Shown here piece by piece: positions 1 to 6,482 of a stretch of DNA of 18,305 bases. Position 1 is the stretch's first letter; each line of letters opens with the position of its first letter. The translations under genes were made by a program, and so were the position numbers. The notes under the pieces were generated by a model. It made no database searches. It saw nothing but the letters and a program-made list of their open reading frames with translations, and was not told the DNA's origin. The DNA comes from an uncultured Verrucomicrobiales bacterium (GTDB lineage Bacteria; Verrucomicrobiota; Verrucomicrobiia; Verrucomicrobiales; Akkermansiaceae), in contig CALABM010000140.1 in NCBI GenBank assembly GCA_937885815.1, forward strand, positions 1-18,305. The letters are read 5' to 3'.

Positions 1-205
1 CAACTTCTACTGTAAAGTCAACGTGGCCCGGTGTGTCGATTACATTGAAAGTGTGATCTTTCCATTGAACCTGTGTTGAAGCAGATGCAATTGTAATACC
101 ACGTTCTCTTTCAAGTTCCATGTTATCCATTACGGCACCAACACCGTCTTTTCCGCGAACTTCGTGGATTGCGTGAATTTTGTTACATACAAAGATAAGC
201 GACTC
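1..205 (-). pseudogene. fusA: Elongation factor G fragment, spirochaete type, broken at 5' end
   Basis: The minus frame is open from 205 to the window edge and reads as about 68 residues of the EF-G GTPase domain. Visible are the HAIHEVRGKDGVG segment, the G2 region ERGITI and the G3 motif DTPGH followed by VDFTVEV. EF-G is the ribosomal translocase. The start codon and the N-terminal P-loop (AHIDSGKTT in relatives) are missing: an in-frame TAA lies at 206-208 and the sequence beyond it has no EF-G similarity. The segment is AT-richer than the rest. From family knowledge, HEVRGKDGVG resembles Treponema-like EF-Gs, whereas Verrucomicrobiota EF-Gs usually read HKIEDVKGGGDGAT here. It is either a contig-end chimera or a remnant of transferred DNA. 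The EF-G identity is firm; the origin is inference. Confidence 0.85.
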
Positions 206-210
206 TTATC
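194..210. repeat. Short inverted repeat at the EF-G break
   Basis: GATAAG (194-199) and CTTATC (205-210) form a 6-bp inverted repeat around a 5-base spacer, exactly where EF-G homology stops. EF-G similarity is already weak over the last 5-6 codons before it. Small fold-back repeats are common at amplification or assembly chimera joints, but a chance hairpin is possible. Confidence 0.5.
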
Positions 211-259
211 AAAATTCAAAATTAAATTAGAAGAAATTTTAGGCCGAGTGTCACGCAAA

Positions 260-290
260 ATAAAAAAACAGCAGAACCGAAGTTCTGCTG
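260..290 (-). terminator. Intrinsic terminator of secG
   Basis: On the minus strand a perfect 9-bp stem, CAGCAGAAC/GTTCTGCTG with a UUCG-type loop (269-290), is followed by a run of seven T. It lies 27 bases past the secG stop. This is a textbook Rho-independent terminator closing the panD-secG unit. Confidence 0.9.
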
Positions 291-317
291 CCCTGAATGA
301 AGCGTTATGCGCGGCTC

Positions 318-767
318 TTACACCTCCGGGAGAACTGCGGGAGTCTCAGCGGGAGCGGGGGTCTCCTCCACGGCGGGAGCAGGTGTCTCAGCGGGAGTTT
401 CAGTAGTGAGGTCAGCCAGATTAATTTCGGGAGCGGGGGTAGTCTGAGGCTCAGTTGCCTGCTCGGCAGCGGCTTCAGCCACAGGCTGCTCAGCAGTAGC
501 AAGGCCGGACTTCTTGTTCTGATAATCACGGTTCATCAGCACCGCAAGCACGAAGCAGAGAATCATGAAAAGAGAGCCAAAGAACACAGTGCCCTTCTTC
601 AGCACGTCGGTAGTCTGAGCACCGAAGGCCTGATCTGTCATTTGAGCACCGAATGCGGCACCAAGCCCTTCTTGCTTGGGACGCTGCATCAGCACAATGA
701 GCAGCAGCAGCGCACAAACAATCATCAAAAGGGCGAATACGATGTAAATAGATGCAGTGAGTAACAT
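318..767 (-). CDS. secG: Protein-export membrane protein SecG with long acidic Ala/Pro tail
   Basis: 149 residues. SecG is the small accessory subunit of the SecYEG translocon in the inner membrane. TM1 is at about residues 5-27, followed by the diagnostic cytoplasmic motif QRPKQEGLGAAFG (28-40), then TM2 at about 60-79. Beyond the usual SecG core, residues 81-149 form a low-complexity tail rich in A, P, E and T, with repeated TPAP/ETPA units; extended tails of this kind are seen in Verrucomicrobiota-type SecG. It lies 40 bases downstream of panD on the same strand and ends in a strong terminator, so it is probably the last gene of its unit. No Shine-Dalgarno precedes the ATG. The core identification is solid; the tail function is unknown. 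Confidence 0.93.
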   Translation of the reverse strand: MLLTASIYIVFALLMIVCALLLLIVLMQRPKQEGLGAAFGAQMTDQAFGAQTTDVLKKGTVFFGSLFMILCFVLAVLMNRDYQNKKSGLATAEQPVAEAAAEQATEPQTTPAPEINLADLTTETPAETPAPAVEETPAPAETPAVLPEV

Positions 768-807
768 GGCGTTGATTTTATCTTAAAATTAGGGATTTGT
801 AAAGTAT

Positions 808-1146
808 TTAGGCAATAATTTCGTTAAGTTCATTGCAAACGATGCGTTTGGGGACAATAGGCTTATCATCCAGGGCAAAACTCATGATAACGACACGCTC
901 ACCGGCCTTGATAAGATGAGCTGCGCCACCATTAATGATAATCTGTCCGGTACCGGGAGGCCCAACAAGCACATAGGTTTCAAATCTGTTACCACTCGTA
1001 ACCGAGGCGACCAGCACCTTTTCCCCGGGCCAGAGTCCGGAGGCCTCCACCAGGTCCTGAGGTATTTCAATGCTACCTTCGTACTCCACATCGCCACGGG
1101 TTACCATGGCTCGGTGAATCTTCGATTTAAGCTGAGAAACAAGCAT
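808..1146 (-). CDS. panD: Aspartate 1-decarboxylase (pyruvoyl enzyme precursor)
   Basis: 112 residues. PanD converts L-aspartate to beta-alanine for pantothenate and coenzyme A synthesis. The proenzyme cleaves itself at a Gly-Ser bond to make the pyruvoyl cofactor. That site is visible as Y22-E23-G24-S25 at canonical numbering. Other active-site residues are also in place: K9, H11, R54, T57 and Y58, and the INGGAAHL segment matches the family INGAAAH motif. It is slightly shorter at the C terminus than the E. coli enzyme (126). No separate activator (PanZ/PanM) is seen nearby. It is followed by secG after 40 bases. A candidate promoter lies in the 75-base gap behind nth. Confidence 0.95.
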   Translation of the reverse strand: MLVSQLKSKIHRAMVTRGDVEYEGSIEIPQDLVEASGLWPGEKVLVASVTSGNRFETYVLVGPPGTGQIIINGGAAHLIKAGERVVIMSFALDDKPIVPKRIVCNELNEIIA

Positions 1147-1169
1147 AACGAGAATTATTACGGCCCGAT

Positions 1170-1198
1170 ATGAAACTACTTTTCACAGTAAATGTCAA
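1170..1198 (-). promoter_or_regulatory. Candidate promoter for panD-secG
   Basis: On the minus strand a perfect TTGACA (1193-1198) is followed after 17 bases by TTTCAT (1170-1175), a weak -10 element; a one-base shift gives TTCATA. The predicted start is roughly 15-20 bases before the panD ATG. The -35 is convincing, the -10 is not. Confidence 0.35.
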
Positions 1199-1221
1199 TC
1201 ACAAACACACATTTTCCCACG

Positions 1222-1842
1222 TTATGCCACACCTAAACGAGCGCATATCGGGCATGCGGGCTTGCACCCACGGGCCGGGCAATACTCCCGCCCCCACAAA
1301 ACGAACTGAACATGCAAGCGGTTCCAGCTCTCTTCAGGGAAAAGTTTCTTCAAATCAGCCTCCACCTTTTCCACCGTCTTTCCCCTGCTGAGACCCCAGC
1401 GGCGAGCAAGGCGAAAAATGTGAGTATCCACGGGAAAAGCTGGAAGTCCGAAGGCCTGAGCCATCACGACACTAGCCGTTTTATGCCCAACGCCGGGAAG
1501 GGCCTCCAGTTCTTCAAAAGAGGCAGGAACACTTCCGCCATGATTCTCAACAAGCATCTTGGCAGTCGCCACGAGTCGTTTTGCCTTTGTTTCCGTGAGC
1601 CCACAAGTGGCGATATACTCGCGCACTTGCTGCCAGCTCATGGCGGCCATGGCCTGCGGAGTGGGAGCCGCGGCAAAGAGAGCAGGAGTCACCTTGTTCA
1701 CGCGAGCATCCGTACACTGAGCAGAGAGCATGACTGCCACCAGCAGAGTAAACTCATCCGTATGGTGCAAAGGGCATCCCGGTTCAGGGAATGCCCTTTG
1801 TAGCTCGGAAAACACAATAGCGGCTTTCTCAGCTCGTATCAT
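1222..1842 (-). CDS. nth: Endonuclease III-like DNA glycosylase/AP lyase
   Basis: 206 residues, the usual length. Nth removes oxidised pyrimidines and nicks abasic sites in base-excision repair. The helix-hairpin-helix is LPGVGHKTASVV with catalytic Lys121 (E. coli K120), and the catalytic Asp139 lies in PVDTHIFRLARRWG. The C-terminal 4Fe-4S region is unusual: cysteines are at 188, 193, 197 and 200, while the canonical C-X6-C-X2-C-X5-C pattern would need a final Cys near residue 206, where the protein ends in Ala. Cys193 could be the substitute ligand. The gene starts 25 bases after the small lipoprotein gene, so it may be co-transcribed with the coiled-coil cluster. No Shine-Dalgarno. Confidence 0.93.
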   Translation of the reverse strand: MIRAEKAAIVFSELQRAFPEPGCPLHHTDEFTLLVAVMLSAQCTDARVNKVTPALFAAAPTPQAMAAMSWQQVREYIATCGLTETKAKRLVATAKMLVENHGGSVPASFEELEALPGVGHKTASVVMAQAFGLPAFPVDTHIFRLARRWGLSRGKTVEKVEADLKKLFPEESWNRLHVQFVLWGREYCPARGCKPACPICARLGVA

Positions 1843-1867
1843 AAACTACGGTAGTAACCTCAGCTGA

Positions 1868-2068
1868 TTATCGCCTCATATTGCTCAGCGGCCCAAGCAC
1901 GGCGTTACCTTCCTGTTCCGTTACTCGGCTCCAGGAACGCTGAGTAGCAGAGCTACCTTCCGGCCCTACGACAGGACGAGAATTCGGCGGCACCATGGAA
2001 ACAGAGCGTTGACAGGAAACTGCACAAAGAGCACTGAGCAGCACAGCGGATATGGCAATGTATTTCAT
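1868..2068 (-). CDS. Small putative lipoprotein (66 aa), function unknown
   Basis: The start chosen is the ATG at 2068, because it opens a signal peptide directly: MKYIAISAVLLSALCAVSC, with a lipobox-like AVSC placing the lipidated Cys at residue 19. An upstream in-frame ATG (2257) would add 63 residues overlapping the preceding gene with no sensible sequence. The mature part is only about 48 residues, polar, with a PPNSRPVVGPEGSSATQRSW stretch and no domain I recognise. Its position after the two coiled-coil envelope genes (100-base gap holding a hairpin) suggests, but does not prove, a joint role at the envelope. It could alternatively belong with nth, 25 bases downstream. Confidence 0.65.
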   Translation of the reverse strand: MKYIAISAVLLSALCAVSCQRSVSMVPPNSRPVVGPEGSSATQRSWSRVTEQEGNAVLGPLSNMRR

Positions 2069-2104
2069 ATATTTGTTATCAGGGTTGATATTTAGATGTA
2101 AAGC

Positions 2105-2133
2105 CCGCCGCATACCACAAGGGCAGGCGGCGG
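2105..2133 (-). terminator. GC-rich hairpin, possible weak terminator or mRNA stabiliser
   Basis: CCGCCGC (2105-2111) pairs with GCGGCGG (2127-2133) around a 15-base loop, followed on the minus strand by GCTTTAC rather than a true T run. It lies 36 bases past the stop of the first-listed coiled-coil gene and before the small lipoprotein gene. It could attenuate transcription or protect a processed end. Confidence 0.4.
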
Positions 2134-2168
2134 AGCTGATATTCAAGTTGTAGAAGAATGAGCTGTCA

Positions 2169-3032
2169 TCAGGAGCCAATGGGCTTCTGCACGAACACGC
2201 GGTCACCCACTTCGAGCACCACACCGGCGGGAAGTTCCTCGGAGTTGTACTCAGCAATCACCTGACCATTGGACACGCTGGTGATGCGGAGAGTTGCAAT
2301 CAAAGTACCGCCACGCTTCACAATGAGCGGAGTCGTATCACCGGCAACAAGACCACTGTCACGGCCAACGCTAATTACCACAAACTTCCAGCGAGTATCC
2401 ACGGCAAGGATGGAGAACTCATCATCATTCTTGCGGTACTCTTCTTCGAAACGGCGATTTGCAGCATCCAGACGTGCCAGCTCAGCAGTCTCATTAGCCA
2501 CGCGGCGGGAAGCGGCATCTCTCACCGTCACCTTCTCCTCAAGCTCAGTAGTAAGCACCTCGGCGCGCTCACGCTCACTGGTAACCGTCTCAGCAAGTGT
2601 AGCCACGGCTTCAGACACATCGCTCACATTTGAAAGCGCGGGAAGAGAACGGAAGTAAGCCAGGAGGGCGTCCATCTCAGCCTGATATGCAGCCTGATTA
2701 GCACGGGCTTCCTCCACCTTTGCCAGCATATCGGTAAGCTTGCCCTGCTCTTCCTCGAGAACCTGCTCGGCAGCGGCCAGAGATTCCGCAGAACGCTGAA
2801 GCATAATACCTGCCTGTGCGCTGGCTTCCAAAGCGGTCTTACGCTCGGTTGCTGCTGTAGCCATCGTAGCATCGAGAGCCTGATTAGCAGCTTTCAGACC
2901 ACTGGTGCCGTCGGCACCGCCAACCACGCCCACAACGAGCTTCATCGTTGTCTGCTGATGGGAGGAATACATCCAGCCGGCAACACCCAGCCCCAGCGTA
3001 GCAATAATTGTAATGAGAGGTACAATTTTCAT
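2169..3032 (-). CDS. Membrane-anchored coiled-coil protein A, unknown function
   Basis: 287 residues, not matched to a named family. An N-terminal TM helix (about 4-21) is followed by a long Ala/Glu/Gln-rich, heptad-like region (about 45-205) and then a compact beta-rich C-terminal domain (about 207-285: SILAVDTRWKFVVISVGRDS, then VAGDTTPLIVKRGG and LEVGDRVFV). The D/E-W-(hydrophobic)4 start and the terminal VGDRV signature recur in coiled-coil protein B immediately upstream, so the two are diverged paralogues. The topology suggests an inner-membrane anchor with the rod and C-terminal domain on the outer face. The C-terminal part recalls small SH3-like beta-barrels that end in a G-D-x-V turn; that is inference. 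The 18-base gap to B indicates one transcript. No Shine-Dalgarno. Confidence 0.8.
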   Translation of the reverse strand: MKIVPLITIIATLGLGVAGWMYSSHQQTTMKLVVGVVGGADGTSGLKAANQALDATMATAATERKTALEASAQAGIMLQRSAESLAAAEQVLEEEQGKLTDMLAKVEEARANQAAYQAEMDALLAYFRSLPALSNVSDVSEAVATLAETVTSERERAEVLTTELEEKVTVRDAASRRVANETAELARLDAANRRFEEEYRKNDDEFSILAVDTRWKFVVISVGRDSGLVAGDTTPLIVKRGGTLIATLRITSVSNGQVIAEYNSEELPAGVVLEVGDRVFVQKPIGS

Positions 3033-3050
3033 ATATCGAGAGATGTAATA

Positions 3051-3875
3051 TTAGTTGTTGCGGACGGATACCACCTTATCACCCACTTCCACGCGCTCGC
3101 CGGTCATCATGGTGCTGTACACCACATCGCAACTGGCGCGATTGGATTCCACGAGAGTTACGTTCAACTCACAAATCTTCTTGTCACCACGCATCACAGC
3201 CAGACGGGAACCAATCACGATACCCTTGTCAATACCGGCGTCAAGAATGATGTAATCCCACTGGCGGTCAGCTGTAAGCACGCGGCAATTAAGCTCGGGG
3301 GGAGAGATACGAGCCTGACGATCCTGAGCCAGCTTCTTAGCTGCAGCAATAAGCCCCTGAAGACGCTCGCTCTCGGCGCCATAAGCAGCAATCGCAGCAT
3401 CAGCCTGAGCATTTTCCTGCTCGAGACGAGCTACATTCTGCATCAGCTCCTGAACAGCAGCGGAAATTTCTTCTTCCGTAGCGGAATCAGCGTCAAGGTT
3501 AACAATGGGAGCCACCTGGCTCATAGCCTCAGTCTTCTCCCGGCGAAGGCGTTCAATATCCTGAGTGAGGGTTTCATACGTACTGGTAGCTGTAGCAAGC
3601 TCACCCTGAACACGCTGAGTCTCAGACTCAACCTCGGCCTGACGATTCTCATTTTCCACCTTCTGCTGCTCAAAAAGCTCCTTTCGGTACTCTGCGTAGG
3701 CGCGAATGGTGCGATCCAAGGCAATATTCTTCTGCTTATTAACAATCTGATCTACCTGAACCTGAATAGCCGCGATTTCTCCGCTGGGTGCTGTCAGTGC
3801 CCCATGATTCATCGAGAAGAGATATGAGGCGCCCAGAAAGAGCGTTACTGAGCCAATGATGATGTATTTCCACAT
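3051..3875 (-). CDS. Membrane-anchored coiled-coil protein B, paralogue of A
   Basis: 274 residues from the ATG at 3875, chosen because MWKYIIIGSVTLFLGASYLF places the TM helix at the N terminus as in protein A; an upstream ATG (3935) would add 20 unlikely residues overlapping the promoter region. Layout: TM about 4-21, long coiled coil about 35-190, C-terminal beta-rich domain about 195-272 (NCRVLTADRQWDYIILDAGI ... MRGDKKICELNVTLV ... VEVGDKVVSV). The C-terminal domains of A and B align through the W, the DxG(I/L)V region, the RG(G/D) turn and VGD(R/K)V. It has its own candidate promoter and is the first gene of the A/B pair. Function unknown; an envelope or division scaffold is a guess. 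Confidence 0.8.
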   Translation of the reverse strand: MWKYIIIGSVTLFLGASYLFSMNHGALTAPSGEIAAIQVQVDQIVNKQKNIALDRTIRAYAEYRKELFEQQKVENENRQAEVESETQRVQGELATATSTYETLTQDIERLRREKTEAMSQVAPIVNLDADSATEEEISAAVQELMQNVARLEQENAQADAAIAAYGAESERLQGLIAAAKKLAQDRQARISPPELNCRVLTADRQWDYIILDAGIDKGIVIGSRLAVMRGDKKICELNVTLVESNRASCDVVYSTMMTGERVEVGDKVVSVRNN

Positions 3876-3906
3876 GGTGTAAGTAATTTGAAAATGTTCG
3901 ATATAT

Positions 3907-3935
3907 CTTTTACACCAGAAAACGCCTCTTGGCAA
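3907..3935 (-). promoter_or_regulatory. Candidate promoter for the coiled-coil gene pair
   Basis: On the minus strand TTGCCA (3930-3935) and TAAAAG (3907-3912) are separated by 17 bases, giving a predicted leader of about 25 bases before the ATG at 3875. The TTGCCA -35 is the same variant seen before purD and the MBL-fold gene. AT-rich sequence upstream (to about 3980) fits a promoter region. Confidence 0.4.
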
Positions 3936-4000
3936 TCAAAAAAGCAACATTGCACCAATTTTTCTTCTTTTTTTACTTACCGCACATCATCCACTGACAA

Positions 4001-4042
4001 AAAGCGCCGCGTTTTCACCCCATAACGGGCAAAAACGCGGCG
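4001..4042 (-). terminator. Intrinsic terminator of pnp
   Basis: On the minus strand an 11-bp stem, CGCCGCGTTTT/AAAACGCGGCG (arms 4032-4042 and 4005-4015), has a 16-base loop and is followed by CTTTTTG. It starts 28 bases after the pnp stop. It separates pnp from the coiled-coil unit. Confidence 0.88.
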
Positions 4043-4070
4043 GATTTAATAACTTCTACCTTGGCTGTTA

Positions 4071-6215
4071 TCAGGCTTCCTGCTCAGCGGCCTCCTTAGC
4101 CTTGCGGTCACGGGCTGCAGCACGCATGGACATCTTCACACGGCCCTTGTCATCAATGCCGATGCACTTGGCGGTGACGATATCACCCACCTTAACCACA
4201 TCCTCAGTCTTCTGGGTGCGGCCTTCGGCCAGCTCAGAGATGTGAATGAGGCCATCCTTACCGGGCAGCACTTCCATGAAGGCACCGAACTCCTTCGTGG
4301 AAACAATCTTACCCTCGTAAGTCTCACCAACTTCAATCTCCTTGAACATGCGGTCAATGAGGTAAAGAGCACGCTCCACACCCTCCTGGCGGCTGCCATA
4401 GATGCGCACGGTACCATCCTCCTCAATGTTGATATCAGTACCGGTCTCGGCCTGAAGAGCCTTAATGTTCTTACCGCCGGGGCCAATAAGCTCACCGATG
4501 CGATCCTGCGGAATGCTGGTGGACTCGATACGGGGAGCATTCGGGCTGAGCTTCTGGGGAGCGGAGATGCAAGCATTCATGGTCTCGAGCACCTGCAGAC
4601 GGCCCTTGCGTGCCAGATGAATAGCCTCCTCAAGGATGTAGAGAGGAATGCCGGGCAGCTTCAAATCCAGCTGATAACCGGTCACACCGGCCTCAGAACC
4701 GCAGAGCTTGAAGTCCATGTCGCCATAGAAGTCCTCAGAGCCGATGATGTCCAGCAGAGTCTCATAGCGCTTAGGCTCACGGTCACCCTCATTCTCAAAC
4801 TCAGTCACAAGACCCACGGAGATACCGGAAACAGGGCGCTTGAGCGGCACACCTGCTGCCAGCAGGGAAAGAGTGCCGGCGCACACGGAAGCCATGGAGG
4901 TGGAGCCGTTGGACTCCATAATCTCGGAGCTCACGCGGATCGCGTAGGGGAACTCATCCTCGGAGGGCACCACGGGAGCGATGGAGCGCTCAGCCAGGGC
5001 TCCGTGACCGATTTCACGGCGGTTCTGACCACCAAAACGGCCGGTCTCACCCACAGTAAAGGGAGGGAAGTTGTAGTGCAGAATGAAGCGCTTCTCATCC
5101 ACAGAACCGGTGTAGTTATCCAGATACTGCTTCTCCTCCATGGGAGCGAGAGTAGCAAGGCACATGGACATAGTCTCACCGCGAGAGAAGAGAGCGGAGC
5201 CGTGCACTACTGCGGGCAGCACATTTACCTCAGCGGAGAGGGGACGCAGCTGCTTAATGGCGCGGCCGTCAGCACGCTTGCCCTGCTCCATGATGGAGAT
5301 ACGGAAAGCCTTCTTCTGAATGTACTCGAACACCTGCTCCACGTCGAAATCAGTAGCCTCGGGATAAGTCTCCTTAATCTTGGCCTCCACCTCATCACGG
5401 AGAGCGCCCACCTGCTTCTGGCGCTGAATCTTGTTCGGGGCATAGATGGCGTCCTCAATGCGATCACCGGCCACCTGATAACCGATTTCCAGCAGCTCAG
5501 GCTTGGCAAGGGTAAGCTCGTACTCACGAGTGGGCTTGCCGCACAGGCCACGCAGCTCTTCCTGAGCGGCGCAAATCTTAGCCACGTTCTCCTGAGCGAA
5601 GCGCAGAGCGGCGATGAAATCCTCCTCAGGCAGCTCGTTAGCGGAGCCTTCAATCATGATAACCTGATCCTTGGAACCGGCATATACGAGGTCGAGGTCA
5701 GATTCCGTGCGCTGGCTGTTGGTGGGGTTGATAACGAACTCACCATTAATGCGACCCACGCGCACAGCGCCCACGGGCTCAGCAAAGGGAAGGTCAGAGA
5801 TAACACAAGCGGCAGAAGCACCGTTGATGCTCAGGATATCGGGCTCATTCTCACCATCAGCGGAAAGCAGAAGGGAAATGACCTGAGTGTCGTAGAAGTA
5901 ACCCTTAGGGAACATGGGGCGCAGAGGACGGTCCGTCATGCGGCATGTCAGAATCTCCTTCTCAGTGGGACGACCCTCGCGCTTGAAATAACCGCCGGGG
6001 AACATACCTGCAGCAGCGGCTTTCTCCTTGTATTCCACGGAAAGCGGGAAGAAGGTCTGGCCGTCCTTAATCTTTGTGGCACTCACAACGGTGACAAGCA
6101 CCACAGTATCACCACAACGAACAGTCACAGCGCCGTCTGCCAGGCGGGCAATCTTGCCGGTTTCAATTGTGATGGGGTTGGCGCCAACGGCGCACGATAC
6201 GGAATGTATACTCAT
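4071..6215 (-). CDS. pnp: Polyribonucleotide nucleotidyltransferase (PNPase)
   Basis: 714 residues, full length. PNPase degrades RNA 3'-to-5' by phosphorolysis, in the cytoplasm and often with RNase E or a DEAD-box helicase. Domain order: RNase PH-like 1 (about 10-145), helical linker, RNase PH-like 2 (about 325-550), KH (about 563-628, with the GxxG loop as IGPGGKNIKALQ) and S1 (about 630-700, GKIVSTKEFGAFMEVLPGKD). Catalytic Asp/Asp/Lys are present in EDFYGDMDFK (about D495, D501, K503; E. coli D486, D492, K494). The STSMASVCAGTLSLLAAGVP helix is also intact. It appears monocistronic: its own leader with a stem-loop upstream and a strong terminator downstream. The start at MSIHSV fits the family. 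Confidence 0.97.
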   Translation of the reverse strand: MSIHSVSCAVGANPITIETGKIARLADGAVTVRCGDTVVLVTVVSATKIKDGQTFFPLSVEYKEKAAAAGMFPGGYFKREGRPTEKEILTCRMTDRPLRPMFPKGYFYDTQVISLLLSADGENEPDILSINGASAACVISDLPFAEPVGAVRVGRINGEFVINPTNSQRTESDLDLVYAGSKDQVIMIEGSANELPEEDFIAALRFAQENVAKICAAQEELRGLCGKPTREYELTLAKPELLEIGYQVAGDRIEDAIYAPNKIQRQKQVGALRDEVEAKIKETYPEATDFDVEQVFEYIQKKAFRISIMEQGKRADGRAIKQLRPLSAEVNVLPAVVHGSALFSRGETMSMCLATLAPMEEKQYLDNYTGSVDEKRFILHYNFPPFTVGETGRFGGQNRREIGHGALAERSIAPVVPSEDEFPYAIRVSSEIMESNGSTSMASVCAGTLSLLAAGVPLKRPVSGISVGLVTEFENEGDREPKRYETLLDIIGSEDFYGDMDFKLCGSEAGVTGYQLDLKLPGIPLYILEEAIHLARKGRLQVLETMNACISAPQKLSPNAPRIESTSIPQDRIGELIGPGGKNIKALQAETGTDINIEEDGTVRIYGSRQEGVERALYLIDRMFKEIEVGETYEGKIVSTKEFGAFMEVLPGKDGLIHISELAEGRTQKTEDVVKVGDIVTAKCIGIDDKGRVKMSMRAAARDRKAKEAAEQEA

Positions 6216-6263
6216 TATATTCTTTTTCTATCTTCTTGCCGGTTCCAGTCTGCACCTCAGGGA

Positions 6264-6275
6264 GCCGGTACCGGC
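6264..6275. repeat. 12-bp perfect palindrome in the pnp leader
   Basis: GCCGGTACCGGC is self-complementary over all 12 bases and lies about 50 bases upstream of the pnp ATG. It could be an operator for a dimeric protein, or an RNA hairpin with a tight loop. There is no independent support for either. Confidence 0.35.
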
Positions 6276-6296
6276 GCTTTCTCCCCTTGGCAAGGC

Positions 6297-6319
6297 GCGG
6301 AGCTCTCGAGCAGCTCCGC
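6297..6319 (-). promoter_or_regulatory. Stem-loop in the pnp 5' leader
   Basis: GCGGAGCT (6297-6304) pairs perfectly with AGCTCCGC (6312-6319) around a 7-base loop. It lies about 80-105 bases before the pnp start and downstream of the proposed promoter, so it would be in the mRNA. E. coli pnp is autoregulated through a 5' leader hairpin cut by RNase III; a similar role here is by analogy only. Confidence 0.45.
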
Positions 6320-6369
6320 CTGTCACCACGCACAAGCAGCCATACAGCCACACACACGTGGTCGCGGCC

Positions 6370-6398
6370 ATTCTACACATTCTCAAGCCTCAGCGCAA
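6370..6398 (-). promoter_or_regulatory. Candidate promoter for pnp
   Basis: On the minus strand TTGCGC (6393-6398), 17 bases, then TAGAAT (6370-6375, 5 of 6 matches to TATAAT). It would give a leader of about 145-150 bases containing the stem-loop and the palindrome. An alternative TTGCCA closer to the gene lacks a good -10. Confidence 0.45.
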
Positions 6399-6429
6399 GC
6401 CCAAAATGCACACTGAGCTTCTGCTTCCA

Positions 6430-6461
6430 CAAAAAAAAGCGCTTTCCGGCAAGAAAGCGCT
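6430..6461 (-). terminator. Intrinsic terminator after hisF-DUF805
   Basis: On the minus strand AGCGCTTTC/GAAAGCGCT, a perfect 9-bp stem with a 6-base loop (6438-6461), is followed by eight T. It lies about 22 bases past the DUF805 gene stop. Confidence 0.92.
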
Positions 6462-6482
6462 CCGAAAATGATGAAATGGGGA

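Noticed and set aside
2069..2257. N-terminal extension of the small lipoprotein from the ATG at 2257
   Set aside because: It would overlap the preceding gene and bury the signal peptide internally; the ATG at 2068 gives a proper lipoprotein signal.
2958..3827. Plus-strand open frame opposite coiled-coil protein B
   Set aside because: It has no initiation context or motifs. The minus frame has a clear TM/coiled-coil architecture and a paralogue.
4242..6416. Very long plus-strand open frame (over 700 codons) opposite pnp
   Set aside because: It is antisense to an unmistakable PNPase, has no family motifs, and its composition is what a biased GC-rich gene yields on its complement.
6216..6482. 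Possible small RNA or gene in the pnp upstream gap
   Set aside because: Everything visible there is accounted for by the pnp leader elements and the DUF805 terminator; no open frame has support.
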